64,000 bases of DNA, taken from NCBI GenBank assembly GCA_030734395.1, contig JAUZTG010000042.1:2108001-2172000 (forward strand), read 5' to 3'. The notes under the pieces are model-generated. The model searched no databases. It had not been told where the DNA came from and saw only the letters and a list, made by a program, of their open reading frames with translations. This DNA comes from Sarocladium kiliense. Taxonomy: Eukaryota; Ascomycota; Sordariomycetes; Hypocreales; Sarocladiaceae. Shown here piece after piece: positions 13,362 through 23,537 of this stretch (positions within the stretch are counted from its first letter, which is position 1; every line of letters begins with the position of its first letter). The translations under genes and the position numbers were made by a program.

Positions 13362-14077
13362 TAGGATAGGGAGACGTGGCTTCGGGAATTGAAAGCCACT
13401 GCATGAACAACCAGGATAGCCACAGCTGTGTATTGGATGATTGCACTTGGAGCGATGGCATAGTTGTGATGGATCCAGGTCGCAGAAGAATCTTGGAAGA
13501 TGGAATCTTCAGAGTGTCGAACGCCAGCCACGTAACCAACTCATCCCATGGTCCTTGCGATGGCTTCATTAAGCGCTCTTGGCAACTCACAAGACAAGAC
13601 CACAGTGATGCGACAACACGTAACGAAGCAATCTTCGGGAGGAACGGGGCATGCAGCTTGCCACCCACCTTGGCGATGTGATGGATTTCGTAGTGGGCCA
13701 CGATCGCACCACGTCAGGCGAATTGCAGTAGGGAGACACTAGTCGCGCAACTCCGTGATCTGCTGGGACCAGACCAGAGTGTCAGAGAGCTTGACTCCAC
13801 GACAGCTGGATGAAGGGTTGCTGGATCCCCCCCAGAACGGACCACTTCCACGTGGGAATAGAAGCATGAATCGTGTCTCATCAGTTTGGAATGACACGGT
13901 CCATGCTGTCTTGCAATCTAGACACAGCGCAGGACCGAGGTTTACGTAGTGCCAAGGGGTTTGTAGGCGAAGGCCGGAAGCGGCACACGTTTTTGACACC
14001 GGCAGACAAGGGGTGTTGGAGGCCATACCGGGGGAGGGATGGAATTGAGGTTCCTGAAAACAGTCTCTGGACCACTG

Positions 14078-14114
14078 TGAACTCTTCTGAACTCTTTTGA
14101 ACTCTTTTGAACTC
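14078..14114 (+). repeat. Short tandem repeat, about 3.7 copies of TGAACTCTTY
   Basis: Period-10 repeat seen directly: TGAACTCTTC once, TGAACTCTTT twice, then a partial TGAACTC. It lies 880 bases before the siderophore transporter ATG. Function unknown. Confidence 0.85.
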
Positions 14115-14288
14115 AGCCACTGCACCTGAAGCCCTTTGAAGTGAATGCAGCTAATTGTTCCAGAGTTGAGTTAAGTGAGCGACAGAGCCAGGACACTGAC
14201 CAAAGCTGTGCCTGTCCTGGCCACCCCATGACTAGCTAGCGACGGTACTTGGCCGCCCTGTGCCTGTTAGTCGACGCCACCACATGCC

Positions 14289-14297
14289 ATCTGATAA
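14289..14297 (+). promoter_or_regulatory. SreA-type GATA site (ATCTGATAA)
   Basis: ATCTGATAA matches the ATCWGATAA consensus bound by the fungal iron-responsive GATA repressor SreA (Sre1/Urbs1 family). It lies 693 bases upstream of the siderophore transporter ATG. The location fits iron repression of that gene. Match and position are seen; binding is inferred. Confidence 0.6.
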
Positions 14298-14795
14298 AAA
14301 TTTCCTCCTGTAATCAGATCAGATGCTTCTCTCTCATCAAAAGTCACACGACAACATCGGACAACTCGGGCGAACCGATGGGAGCAGGGCGCCCCCCCCG
14401 CCCCCTCCACCAGAACCCAACCCATAGGTCCTCGAGAAAGGTGCCAACCACAATAACTAACAACCCGCTAGAGAGACTGGAACAAGGATTGTCGCCGAAC
14501 GAGCCGCCGAAGAGAAAACTTTGTCACTTCCTTCGCCCCACGAAGCGTCGCTAGCTAGTCGTCACATCCCAGTCCCTGATGCGCCGGCGCATCATTTAGC
14601 GGCCCCTCGGCGCCGATCCAGTCCTCCATCTCGCTGGTTTTTATCTAATCAATCTTCAGGTCAGTCCAACTCTGTCCGCCTATGGTGTGGTTTTTCTTTG
14701 CCTGGCCTGTGAAGGATTTTTGCCTCCCCTAGCCGGGGGGGGGGCCGCCCTTTCTCAGGGTTCTCGTGTCTTGGATCCATCGGTTTCTTGTAGCG

Positions 14796-14801
14796 TATAA
14801 A
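14796..14801 (+). promoter_or_regulatory. TATA box of the siderophore transporter gene
   Basis: TATAAA within AGCGTATAAACACG, 189-194 bases before the ATG. This would give a leader of roughly 150 nt. Confidence 0.45.
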
Positions 14802-14989
14802 CACGCGGCTCCTCCTCCGCAAACGGCCATAGAGTTGACTTAGAATTTACTTGTTTTCTTGGTTTCTCTTGAAGGCTTTTTGACTGTTGCATCGGCCAGG
14901 ACCCTTGTTTCCCTACTGCCGATCCCTCAATTGGGTTTCCAAGTACTTCGCCAGATCTCCAATCGCCTTCAACTTGACGATTCACGACA

Positions 14990-16822
14990 ATGGGCGGTCT
15001 ACCTAAGGGCGAGGAGCCCACGACTGTGCCGGCTCAGGACCAGGCTGTCCATGATGCCTCTCTGAACAAGGCCCATGACGGTCTCCCAGCGCACAATGGG
15101 GAGCATGTCCCTGCCTCCCGTGCTGTCCGCGACCTCAAGTCGCCTGGTGTCGCTCGTGTCGAGGCCATGTCCAACTCCATCACCTTCGTCGATCGCATCT
15201 TCATCTTCTTCGGCATCTTTCTCGTTGCCTACGTCTACGGTCTCGACGGCACTCTGCGCTACACCTTCCAGACCTATGCCACCTCCGACTTTGGCCAGCA
15301 CTCCCTTCTGTCTACCGTCAACACCGTCCGAGCTGTCATCGCTGCTGCAGCTCAGCCTACCGCTGCTAAGATTGCCGATGTCTTTGGCCGTGTCGAGCTC
15401 ATCTGCCTGTCCATCTTCTTCTACGTTATTGGTACAATTGTTGAGGCTGTGGCCACCAACGTGAAGACTTTTGCTGCCGGTGCCATCATCTACCAGATCG
15501 GCTACACCATGATTATCCTGCTTCTCGAGGTTGTCATCGCCGATATCACGTCGACCCGTGCCCGTCTCTTCTTCAGCTACATCCCTGCCCTACCCTTCAT
15601 CATCAACACCTGGGTCAGCGGTAACATCGCCGAGGAAGTCATGAACACCACCACCTGGCACTGGGGCATTGGCATGTGGGCGATCATCTACCCTGTTTGC
15701 GCTCTTCCTCTGATTCTGAGCCTGTTGTTGGTGTCCCACCGGGCCAAGAAGAACGGCCTGCTTGAGGGCTGGCAGTCTTCTTTCCAGATCTTCGGTGTGA
15801 GCAATGTCTTCCTTGAGCTGTTCTGGGTGCTCGATGTCATTGGCATTATCCTTGTCATCGCCGTCTTCGCCTTGATCCTCGTTCCCTTCAACATCGCCGA
15901 TGGCAACCCCGACACCTGGAAGAAGGCGCACATCATTGCCCCGCTTGTCGTTGGTATTTGCTGTATCCCAGCTTTCATCCTCTGGGAGCTCAAGGCTCCT
16001 CACCCGCTTGTACCGTTCCGTCTCATGAAGGATCGCTCTGTGTGGGCTCCTATGGGTATTGCTGTGCTGCTCAATTTCGCCTGGGGCATGCAGGCCGACT
16101 TCCTGTACACTGTCCTCGTTGTTGGCTTCGACTTCAGCATCAAGACCGCTACCCGGATTACTTCTCTTTACTCCTTCACCAGTGTCATCATCGGCCCTCT
16201 GCTGGGTGTACTGGTTTACTACGTCCGCCGCCTCAAGATCTTTATCGTTGCTGGTACAGCCCTCTTCATGGTTGCCTTCGGTCTCCTGATCCGATACCGT
16301 GGATCGCCTTCTGGCGACGGCAAGGCCGGAGTCATTGCTGCCCAGGTTGTTCTCGGTGCTGCCGGTGGAATGTTCCCTTACCCTGCTCAGGCATCCCTGC
16401 AGGTCTTCCTCCGCCATGAGAACCTGGCCACCATGACTGGCCTGTTCCTCGCAACTTACAACGTTGGCTCGGCGCTTGGTAACGCTGTCTCTGGAGCCAT
16501 GTGGCGTCAAATTCTGCCCGGAAAGCTGGATCAAGGCCTCGGCAACATCAACGCGACTCTTGCCGATGCTGTCTTCGCCGATCCTCTGACCGCTGCGGCC
16601 ACTTACCCCATGGGTACTCCTGAGCGCACGGCTATCATCGAAGCCATCCAGCAGGTGCAGCGCTATCTGTGCATTACTGGTATCTCTCTCTGCGTTCCGC
16701 TGATCATCTTTGCCATTTGCATGCGCAACCCCAAGCTCAACAATGAGCAGACATTGGCTAAGGAGATTGAGTCTGACTCCGAGGCCGAGGTTGATACCAA
16801 GCGTTCCAACGAGCGGGCTTGA
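14990..16822 (+). CDS. MFS siderophore-iron transporter (MirB/SIT family)
   Basis: A single exon of 610 residues. The N-terminal 60 residues are hydrophilic, followed by about 14 hydrophobic spans typical of the fungal SIT/ARN branch of the major facilitator superfamily. Family landmarks are the YVYGLDGTLRYTFQTYAT stretch in the first loop, the AAAQPTAAKIADVFGR motif after helix 2, and the late AAGGMFPYPAQASLQ and TYNVGSALGNAVSGAMW segments. The tail is acidic (ESDSEAEVD). It should import ferric-siderophore complexes across the plasma membrane by proton symport. An exact ATCWGATAA site upstream supports iron control through SreA. No siderophore synthesis gene is in the window. High codon bias creates a 426-codon antisense frame that I regard as a shadow. 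Confidence 0.94.
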   Translation: MGGLPKGEEPTTVPAQDQAVHDASLNKAHDGLPAHNGEHVPASRAVRDLKSPGVARVEAMSNSITFVDRIFIFFGIFLVAYVYGLDGTLRYTFQTYATSDFGQHSLLSTVNTVRAVIAAAAQPTAAKIADVFGRVELICLSIFFYVIGTIVEAVATNVKTFAAGAIIYQIGYTMIILLLEVVIADITSTRARLFFSYIPALPFIINTWVSGNIAEEVMNTTTWHWGIGMWAIIYPVCALPLILSLLLVSHRAKKNGLLEGWQSSFQIFGVSNVFLELFWVLDVIGIILVIAVFALILVPFNIADGNPDTWKKAHIIAPLVVGICCIPAFILWELKAPHPLVPFRLMKDRSVWAPMGIAVLLNFAWGMQADFLYTVLVVGFDFSIKTATRITSLYSFTSVIIGPLLGVLVYYVRRLKIFIVAGTALFMVAFGLLIRYRGSPSGDGKAGVIAAQVVLGAAGGMFPYPAQASLQVFLRHENLATMTGLFLATYNVGSALGNAVSGAMWRQILPGKLDQGLGNINATLADAVFADPLTAAATYPMGTPERTAIIEAIQQVQRYLCITGISLCVPLIIFAICMRNPKLNNEQTLAKEIESDSEAEVDTKRSNERA

Positions 16823-16939
16823 TTGGGAACACAAGGCTTTACTCCAATTGCACTGTTTTTTTGGTTCCAAAACGGACGCGTATATCTAAAATAAATATTA
16901 ATACTTTGCCAATAATCTGCGTTCTTCCAATCTTGTCAA

Positions 16940-17485
16940 TCATGCACAACGCTGCTCATCCTTGACGTCGTAAGTAGTCATCAAGATCCCGCTCGCCTCG
17001 AGCTTTTGAACATGTCTGAGAACCAGCGATTTCATTTCAGCGACACCATGAAACAGCTTGAATCCGTTCCCAAGGATCACAGGCACAATAGCGACTTCGA
17101 TGGATGTCAAAATCCCAGCGCTCAAGCAATCTCCAGCGAGCCAACCCCCACCCATCACCCAGACATGCTTGTCTCCCTGGGTCTTCCATTCTCTCAAGAG
17201 TTCCATGTAATCGTCTCGTACAATTGTGACCTCCGGGTGGTCTTCGGCCTTCAAAGTTCGACTGATGACGAAAACGCGATCCTTGGCCATGCCGCGTAGG
17301 AGGTTGTACTCGCCAGCTGCAGCAATGGCATCAAAGGTCTTGCGGCCCATGATGAACACATCAAATCGATCGTAGAGAGCGTTGAAGTCGATCGATTCGT
17401 CTGCGACAATCCAGGAGGACGACTCGTCCGGTGGCGCGATGAAGCCGTCGAGAGACATGGCGACGTTATAAGTGATCTGCGGCAT
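16940..17485 (-). CDS. RibD_C / dihydrofolate reductase-like protein
   Basis: An intronless gene of 181 residues. It starts at MPQITYNVAMSLDGFIA, the hallmark first strand of the RibD C-terminal/DHFR-like fold. IMGRKTFDA (45-53), VFVISRTL (71-78) and the nucleotide-binding VMGGGWLAGD (110-119) follow, with LGNGFKLF near 138-145. These are the NADPH-binding elements of the family. Members reduce pterin- or pyrimidine-like substrates, but most fungal stand-alone copies have no assigned substrate. An in-frame ATG at 17585-17587 would add 34 unconserved residues, so 17485 is preferred. The gene lies 227 bases downstream of a deaminase-fold gene on the same strand and is convergent with the siderophore transporter, 117 bases away. 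Confidence 0.85.
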   Translation of the reverse strand: MPQITYNVAMSLDGFIAPPDESSSWIVADESIDFNALYDRFDVFIMGRKTFDAIAAAGEYNLLRGMAKDRVFVISRTLKAEDHPEVTIVRDDYMELLREWKTQGDKHVWVMGGGWLAGDCLSAGILTSIEVAIVPVILGNGFKLFHGVAEMKSLVLRHVQKLEASGILMTTYDVKDEQRCA

Positions 17486-17712
17486 CTTGGTCCTGTGATT
17501 CTGCGGAAGGGGGTTGAAAGCTCTTCTGCAGGTTTCCAAAAAAGAAATTGCGGAAGAGAAAAGACAAGTTTCAGGCCATGTCGACACATTCTGCCAAGTT
17601 CACAATTGAGTTCAATCTCATGCGTGCCAAGATTCACGCTGGAGAGGGGGAGATCGCCTTGATGACCATGCACAACCGCACGACGAGTGCTCAACAGTCT
17701 TGTTCCCCTACC

Positions 17713-18243
17713 CTATGCGTTTCTCTTTTTGTCTCGACTTTGCCTGTGAAGTTCTTTGATCTCTTCCGCGAATTCTTCCACAGGGCCACGGATCTCGATA
17801 CCTGGCGCAACATCATTAATGCCCAAAGGCCGTATAGCACGCTTCGAGTTCATCCCCAACTCCTCCAGCCACTGCCCCAGCTGCACTGTAGACGAGGCAA
17901 AGACAATTCTCCCGAGGCCGACGTAAGCATGCGCTGCCGAGCACATGGCGCAATGCTCACCTGAGGTGTACACTGTGCAAGCCGCCCGATCCTCAGGTGA
18001 AAGGTTGAGCCCCGCCCATCGCGCGATGGTGAATTCCGGATGCAGCGTCGGATCAGGACCTGGAGGGGAGCCATGAAGGAGAGGCGAAGACCCAGACACG
18101 ACGCGGTTACGGTCACGAGCGAGGATGGTGTTGGTGGAGGTGTTGACGAGGAGGGAGCCGAAGGGAGCGTCGCCGGTGGAGATGGCTTCGCGGGCAAGGG
18201 CGACGCATTCCCGTAGGTACTCGATGTCTTTGGCGGATGCCAT
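17713..18243 (-). CDS. Cytidine/deoxycytidylate deaminase-fold zinc protein
   Basis: One exon, 176 residues. Zinc and catalytic residues are visible: H68-P-E70 (usually HAE) and the cysteine pair C98-x-x-C101 in SGEHCAMC, where the usual Pro before the first Cys is His. The N-terminal AREAISTGDAPFGSLLV strand-helix unit is typical of the CMP/dCMP and guanine/tRNA deaminase superfamily. It should hydrolytically deaminate a nucleobase or nucleoside; the substrate is not defined. It is an orphan member, not a tRNA-editing Tad2/Tad3 by motif. Transcribed toward the RibD_C-like gene, it may share regulation with it. Upstream lies a cluster of four GATAA boxes. Confidence 0.85.
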   Translation of the reverse strand: MASAKDIEYLRECVALAREAISTGDAPFGSLLVNTSTNTILARDRNRVVSGSSPLLHGSPPGPDPTLHPEFTIARWAGLNLSPEDRAACTVYTSGEHCAMCSAAHAYVGLGRIVFASSTVQLGQWLEELGMNSKRAIRPLGINDVAPGIEIRGPVEEFAEEIKELHRQSRDKKRNA

Positions 18244-18761
18244 GAGGATGATGTTCGAGGATCACGCTGGATGGAATCTTGACGAGAAAACGGAGGCGGT
18301 TGTGCCTTTGTGACGTAGGCGTTAGGCGTGTGGAGGCGAGGTGATTCTGTTCAAGGCTGCTGTCTGCCCCAAAAACTGGGCATGCATCCAGCGGGGGTCT
18401 GGCGCTATTAGTGATGGAGGGCTGACAGGAGGCCAGGTGAAGCAGCATTCCCTTCAGGATTATCACGACAAGAGAAGAGAAAGACTAGTACCATATGTCG
18501 TTATGACTACCAGAGCTGATTTTGGTACGAAGGAAGATGCTGGCAACATGTCCATGGTCAACAACCCTTCTTCTTCAGGATTGTTGTCCTTCAGCATCGA
18601 GGGATGCAACCAATAGATGGGTAACAGTTGTGCATTCAATCTCGAGTTGCATCCATCGTGTACATAATTCTTGTCTTTTTAATTCGCCAGGAATCGTTGT
18701 TGATGATTCAATGTGTCCAGATCAAGTTTGGCTTCACTATCTGTTTGACATGTTTGCCTTA

Positions 18762-18784
18762 TTATCAGCTTATCTTATCTTATC
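18762..18784 (-). promoter_or_regulatory. Cluster of four GATAA boxes
   Basis: TTATC occurs at 18762, 18770, 18775 and 18780, which is GATAA on the minus strand. The last three are directly abutting. Such clusters are bound by fungal GATA activators such as AreA/Nit2 in nitrogen-catabolite genes. They lie 519 bases upstream of the deaminase ATG and about 1.2 kb upstream of the amine oxidase ATG. Binding is inferred. Confidence 0.5.
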
Positions 18785-19937
18785 ATTCCATCCAGTGGGC
18801 ACTGCAGTACGGCTCGGAATATCGAGCAGCAAGAATTCCGAGACCGGTATGATTTACATCGGTACTCAGACCCGATTTCCGCATTCTCGGTATGATCATC
18901 TCGGGACTGGCCTGCAGGAGTGACCGACGCTTGTCTCTGATTCACGGACGCTACCAGGTCTTGCCCGTGGTGCTAGAGACCGCCTCGCCGGGATCCGTCA
19001 CAGCATTGCACCGCAAGAGTATGTATGGTAAAGAACAGGATACAGCATTTGCAGGCCAGAATATGCTTCACAGCTGCACAGTATGTCTGCCATTGACCGT
19101 CGGTGAGATGCTATGACTCCCAACATCCTCCGTCCCCCGCCCACAGCGAGAGATCATCAGTCTCGGCGATTAGCGTCTTGTATTTTCTGGGGAAACGTAC
19201 GCTATTACGTATAAATTGTCAGTTGATGATTCTATACTCACTGCTTCCCCGCAATCCGTTTGCTCCAGAACACTGTCCCGACATTGGCGATCATTGCAAC
19301 CCATGCAAGACAGATGCACGGCCAACCCAACCGAAGCAGGCAAGCTCTCCTTCAACACCAAAGCTGCCAGCCGGTATACCCTCAATAGCTCCCTTTCCGC
19401 CTGTCGGTGTCGCCAAGCCGATAGGATAAAATTGGGTCTGCAGCCGACAACAACGATACCGGAGCTGGCCAATGGCGCAGCGCTCAAATCGGACAATGGG
19501 ACGCCGATAGCAGCCTACGAGAGGACAAGGTTGTGGGGGGTCGCTTCCACTCTACGAATTAAGCAGCGCATCTTTCTTATCTTCAGCACTTATCTCTTGA
19601 AATGCGGGGAGCCCAAGTCCGATGGCCGGTCAGACGAGGTCCCGCTGCATCTAGAGCCCACGGGAGGTGTAGGTGTCACCGTGTGTACTCGGTACGACGA
19701 GGGCTCCCTTAACCCAGGACGGTTAGTTTAGCCGTGCCTGTTTTAGTCAAGCAATTGATGATCGTTATCGCTTAGCCCAGCATTTGCGCTGGATGCTGCC
19801 TCACGCCACCCATTGCCCCGAGTGACTCGTGTATCAAGAACTCTGACGAAGCGGAGGAGGGACTACAAAATACTCGAGGTCGCCCATCCTATTCCCTCTG
19901 GACCCTTGAAGTAATCTCCAGCGAGCAAGTCTGATTT

Positions 19938-19944
19938 TATATAA
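19938..19944 (+). promoter_or_regulatory. TATA box of the amine oxidase gene
   Basis: TATATAA within GATTTTATATAAGCC, about 60 bases before the preferred start codon at 20002. Confidence 0.55.
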
Positions 19945-20001
19945 GCCTTTGACATTTCCTTGGGCCTTGCAAGGCTCCGATACCACACCCGCACACCCAC
20001 A

Positions 20002-22213
20002 ATGCCGAGCTCAGCACCTCACCCTCTCGATCCGCTATCGGCGGCCGAGATCCAAATTTCCATTGACATCGTCAAGAAGACCCATGGTGATTGCTTCTTC
20101 AATGTTGTGTCGCTGCACGAGCCGCGCAAGGCTGAGATGCTGGCATGGCTTGAAAGCCCAGACCAAGCTCGTCTTCCCCCCCGTGTAGCTGATGTCGTTG
20201 TCATCAAGAAGGGTGGCAAGGTATACGATGGCTTGGTTGATCTGGCTGGGCCAAAGATCACCAAGTGGGAGCTCCTTGAAGGAGCGCAGCCAATTGTATG
20301 TCAAGGCCGAGATGTGCTTCTCCCCACGATCACGCGTATTCTGACTATGGCCTTAGATCACAATGGAGGAGCTCCAGCTTGTCGAGCATGTCTGCCGGAC
20401 TGACCCCAAGGTGATTGAGCAATGCGAAATCTCCGGCATCCCGAAAGAAGACATGCACAAGGTCTACTGCGATCCGTGGACTATTGGCTATGATGAGCGA
20501 CATGGTAGCAATGTTCGCCTTCAGCAAGCCCTCATGTACTACCGTCCTGACCCCGACACCAACCAATATTCTTACCCGCTCGACTTCTGTCCCATCTATG
20601 ATGCCGACAAAGAAGCCATCATCGCTATCGATATCCCTAAGATTCGTCGGCCCCTTAGCAAGGTCGAGCCGATTGACTATACCCCGCGAGGTGTTGAGAA
20701 GCGCGGCGGTTACAGGACAGACCTCAAGCCCATCAATATCACCCAGCCAGAGGGTGTCTCTTTCAAGCTGCTCGGAAGGGAGCTGCAATGGCAGAACTGG
20801 AAGTTCCACATTGGTTTCAACTACCGTGAGGGCATTGTCCTGAACAACATCCGTTATAATGAGAGAGGCACGGACAGGTCGATCTTCTACCGCCTGTCCC
20901 TTGCTGAGATGGTTGTGCCATAGTAAGTCTTTTGCTTCTAACGGACTAGAGACGATTCTGACAGTGACTTTAGTGGTAACCCTGAGCACCCACATCAGAG
21001 AAAGCATGCTTTCGATCTCGGCGAGTACGGTTCAGGTTACATGACCAACTCTCTCGCCCTGGGCTGCGATTGCAAGGGTTCCATCCACTATCTCGACGCT
21101 GAGTTCCCAACCCGTGATGGAAACATCAAGACCATCAAGAACGCCATCTGCATCCACGAGGAGGACGCCGGCATTCTCTTCAAGCACTCTGACTTCAGAG
21201 ACGAGTCTGTCACTGTTACCCGCGCACGCAAGCTCATCGTCCAGCAAATCTTCACTGCCGCCAACTACGAATATGCTATTCAGTGGATCTTCCACCAAGA
21301 CGGCACCATCCAGCCTGAGATTAAGCTTACCGGCATCCTCAATACTTATGCTCTCAACCCTGATGAGGATCCCGGCCCATGGGGCACATGCGTCTACCCC
21401 CAGGTGAACGCTCACAACCACCAGCATCTCTTCTCGCTCAGAGTTAACCCCATGATCGACGGAACCAACAACTCAGTGTTCATGGTTGACGCAGTAGCTA
21501 GCGATGCCCCTGTTGGAAGCAAGGACAATTTCTACGGCAACGCATTCTACGCAAAGAAGACCAAGCTTGACACTGAGGGATCTTCCCGCACAGACTACAA
21601 CGGTGCAACTAGCAGGACCTGGGAAATGGTCAACGAGTCAAAGCTTCACCCGTACAGCAAGAAGCCAGTCTCATATAAGCTCGTGAGCCGCGAAGTTCCT
21701 GGTCTTCTCCCGAAGGAGGGCAGCCTTGTGTGGAAGCGTGCTGGCTTTGCTCGTCATGCCGTCCACGTTACGAAGTGTAAGTTTCCCTGTCCCAAGTCTA
21801 CGATACTTCGAGCTTGCTGACCTTTTTCTTTCTCAGATCGTGATGACGAGCTCTGGCCTGCAGGCCGCCACGTCCCCCAGACCTCTGGTGAGCCCTCTCG
21901 CGGTATCCCAGAATGGATCGGTGACGGTAGCACATCGACAACCAACACGGACATCGTCCTCTGGCACACTTTCGGTGTGACGCACATGCCCTCCCCTGAA
22001 GACTTCCCCGTCATGCCCGTCGAGCCTATCACACTTCTTCTGCGGCCACGGAACTTCTTCACGAACAACCCGGTCATGGATGTGCCCCCCAGCTACTCCA
22101 GCACACCGAGTCAGGTCGCGAACAAATCGAAGGGTGTGGTTAATGCAGCGGATAAGCAGAGTACTTATGCATTTGGAGAATCAGCGGGGAGAGATTGCTG
22201 CTCTAAGCTGTAA
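20002..22213 (+). CDS. Copper amine oxidase with peroxisomal SKL signal
   Basis: Four exons (20002-20295, 20357-20922, 20974-21776, 21837-22213) encode 679 residues. The topaquinone precursor is Y385 in TAANYEYAIQW, and the catalytic base should be D301 in FDLGEYGSG. Copper ligands are predicted as H436 and H438 in HNHQH plus a later His in the LWHTFGVTHMPSPED region. The enzyme oxidises primary amines to aldehyde, ammonia and hydrogen peroxide, letting fungi use amines as nitrogen source. The protein ends in SKL, a canonical type 1 peroxisomal import signal, and has no signal peptide, so the matrix of peroxisomes is expected, as for the methylotrophic yeast enzyme. The start at 20002 is favoured over an in-frame ATG 14 codons earlier because of its ACCCACAATG context and TATA spacing. 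Confidence 0.95.
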
Positions 22214-22355
22214 AAGCATGTAAAAAAAAAACAAAAAAATTAAGAACTTATTGCAATCCTCGTAACCTTCGGTCAAAGCCTTCGGCCTTGCTAAACGCAA
22301 CCTCGTACTGCCTTCAAGCCAGCCCTCCGGAGAGCTGTTAGATCGTAGCTACATA

Positions 22356-23211
22356 TCACGAAGACTCAAAGCCATCTTGTAGAGCCCGTCTTCCGATGCG
22401 CTTGAGGTCTTCATTTCGTAGGGCCTCCGCCTCAAATCCATTGTTCACGCCGTGCAGCATGGCTGCCGAAACCTCCTCGATAGTAATGTTAGGAAGAATG
22501 TTCGTCCAGCTGAGAAGCGAACCCCATATAGTCCTTGCTACATTGACTCGACTCGTGACCAACCCTGACCGGGCTATGCAAACTTCATTCTGCGCGGATT
22601 CTTGCTTGAGAAATTCGCGTACCATCTGATCTGTCTCGAACTATGCTGACCGTGAGCGAAGTTTATGACGAGAGGCTTGAGAGCCATCATTCTGCTGAGA
22701 GAGACTGCTTACCCGGAGTTTAACGTATTCAGGCATGAATCTTGGGTTCTTCACTTCCTCCTCATTCGCGGCGTCGCCGCTCATGTACACAAAGCGGAAA
22801 GGTTTCCTGGTCTTCGCCTCGGTAATGGCTTTCAACCCAGCCATTGTACAGGTCTGACATACGCGACGGACTTCGTCAAATGCGTACATCTTTGACTTGC
22901 TCGGTGTGATGGCAACCGTCCTGATAAATCAAAGGCATCAGAAGTGTCTCTCTCGGTGGGCTCTTGCCAGTTCCGCTCAGCACGTACCATATACATGCAT
23001 CAGCTCCAGCCAGCTGGGCTTTCGCATTCTCCGAGTAATGTTCATAATCATCTACAATGACCTGCTTCAACTTTTCTGTGTTTTCGCTCGATGTCAGAGA
23101 GATGGGGCGGCGAGATAGAACAACGAGCGATGTGACAAGAGGCGTGAGGAGGCTTTGGCGGATGACCTCTGTGGCCACCAGGCCGGAGCCACCAGAGACG
23201 ATGAGCTTCAT
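22356..23211 (-). CDS. NAD(P)-binding Rossmann-fold protein, NmrA/epimerase-like
   Basis: Three exons on the minus strand (23211-22988, 22920-22713, 22640-22356) encode 238 residues. The N-terminus MKLIVSGGSGLVATEVIRQ carries the GxxGxxA dinucleotide-binding turn (G7, G10, A13). VVLSRRP ends strand 2, where Arg suggests NADP(H) preference. CIWTVAITPSK and FRFVYMSGDAA match later strands of atypical short-chain dehydrogenases. The usual YxxxK active site is not evident, so it may be a regulator or a reductase with an altered site. Its 3' end is only 142 bases from the convergent amine oxidase gene. Substrate unknown. Confidence 0.8.
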
Positions 23212-23537
23212 GTTCTGGCCAATATCTTCAACCTGTAGTATGATGCTTGCTGCGAATGTCGGGGCTGGAACTGGGATTTCGATGCTTCTTGAGGATGTAA
23301 GATGTCTGGCGTAAGACCGGATTTAACCATCACGCAACTCCGAAGTCCAACCATTTGACACGTGCCGTCTGATTGCTCGACATTATGAAGAAAGAATGTG
23401 GTTTGCGCTCAATTTTGGACTTCCCCCATCGATTTCATATCTCTATAGAAGTTGTCTAGGTATCTCATGATTTTGATCCCGTTGTAGTCATCGCGTCCTC
23501 CACATGCACAGAGTCTTCCGTGAAGAGCAGCTATCCA
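23212..23537. other. Short intergenic region
   Basis: A 326-base gap between two minus-strand genes. It must hold the promoter of the Rossmann-fold gene and the 3' end of the nucleotidyltransferase-like gene. No distinct motif was seen. Confidence 0.5.

Larger units (their letters stand above)
13362..14989. other. Intergenic, contains siderophore transporter promoter and leader
   Basis: This 1.6 kb region contains a decamer repeat (14078-14114), an exact SreA-type site (14289-14297), a TATA box (14796-14801) and two homopolymer-rich spots, a C-run near 14391-14404 and a G-run near 14734-14745. No coding frame is convincing. Most of it should be promoter and 5' leader of the siderophore transporter. 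Confidence 0.6.
18244..20001. other. Intergenic, shared upstream region of deaminase and amine oxidase genes
   Basis: This 1.76 kb region lies between divergently transcribed genes. It contains four GATAA boxes (18762-18784) and a TATA box close to the amine oxidase start. The open frames inside, including one of 171 codons at 19216-19731, have no recognisable content. Confidence 0.6.

Noticed and set aside
15590..16870. 426-codon open frame on the minus strand
   Set aside because: It is fully antisense to the siderophore transporter. Its composition (rich in D, E, N, R) is what strong codon bias of the plus-strand gene produces.
19216..19731. 171-codon plus-strand frame
   Set aside because: No recognisable family, no promoter or intron evidence, lies in the amine oxidase upstream region.
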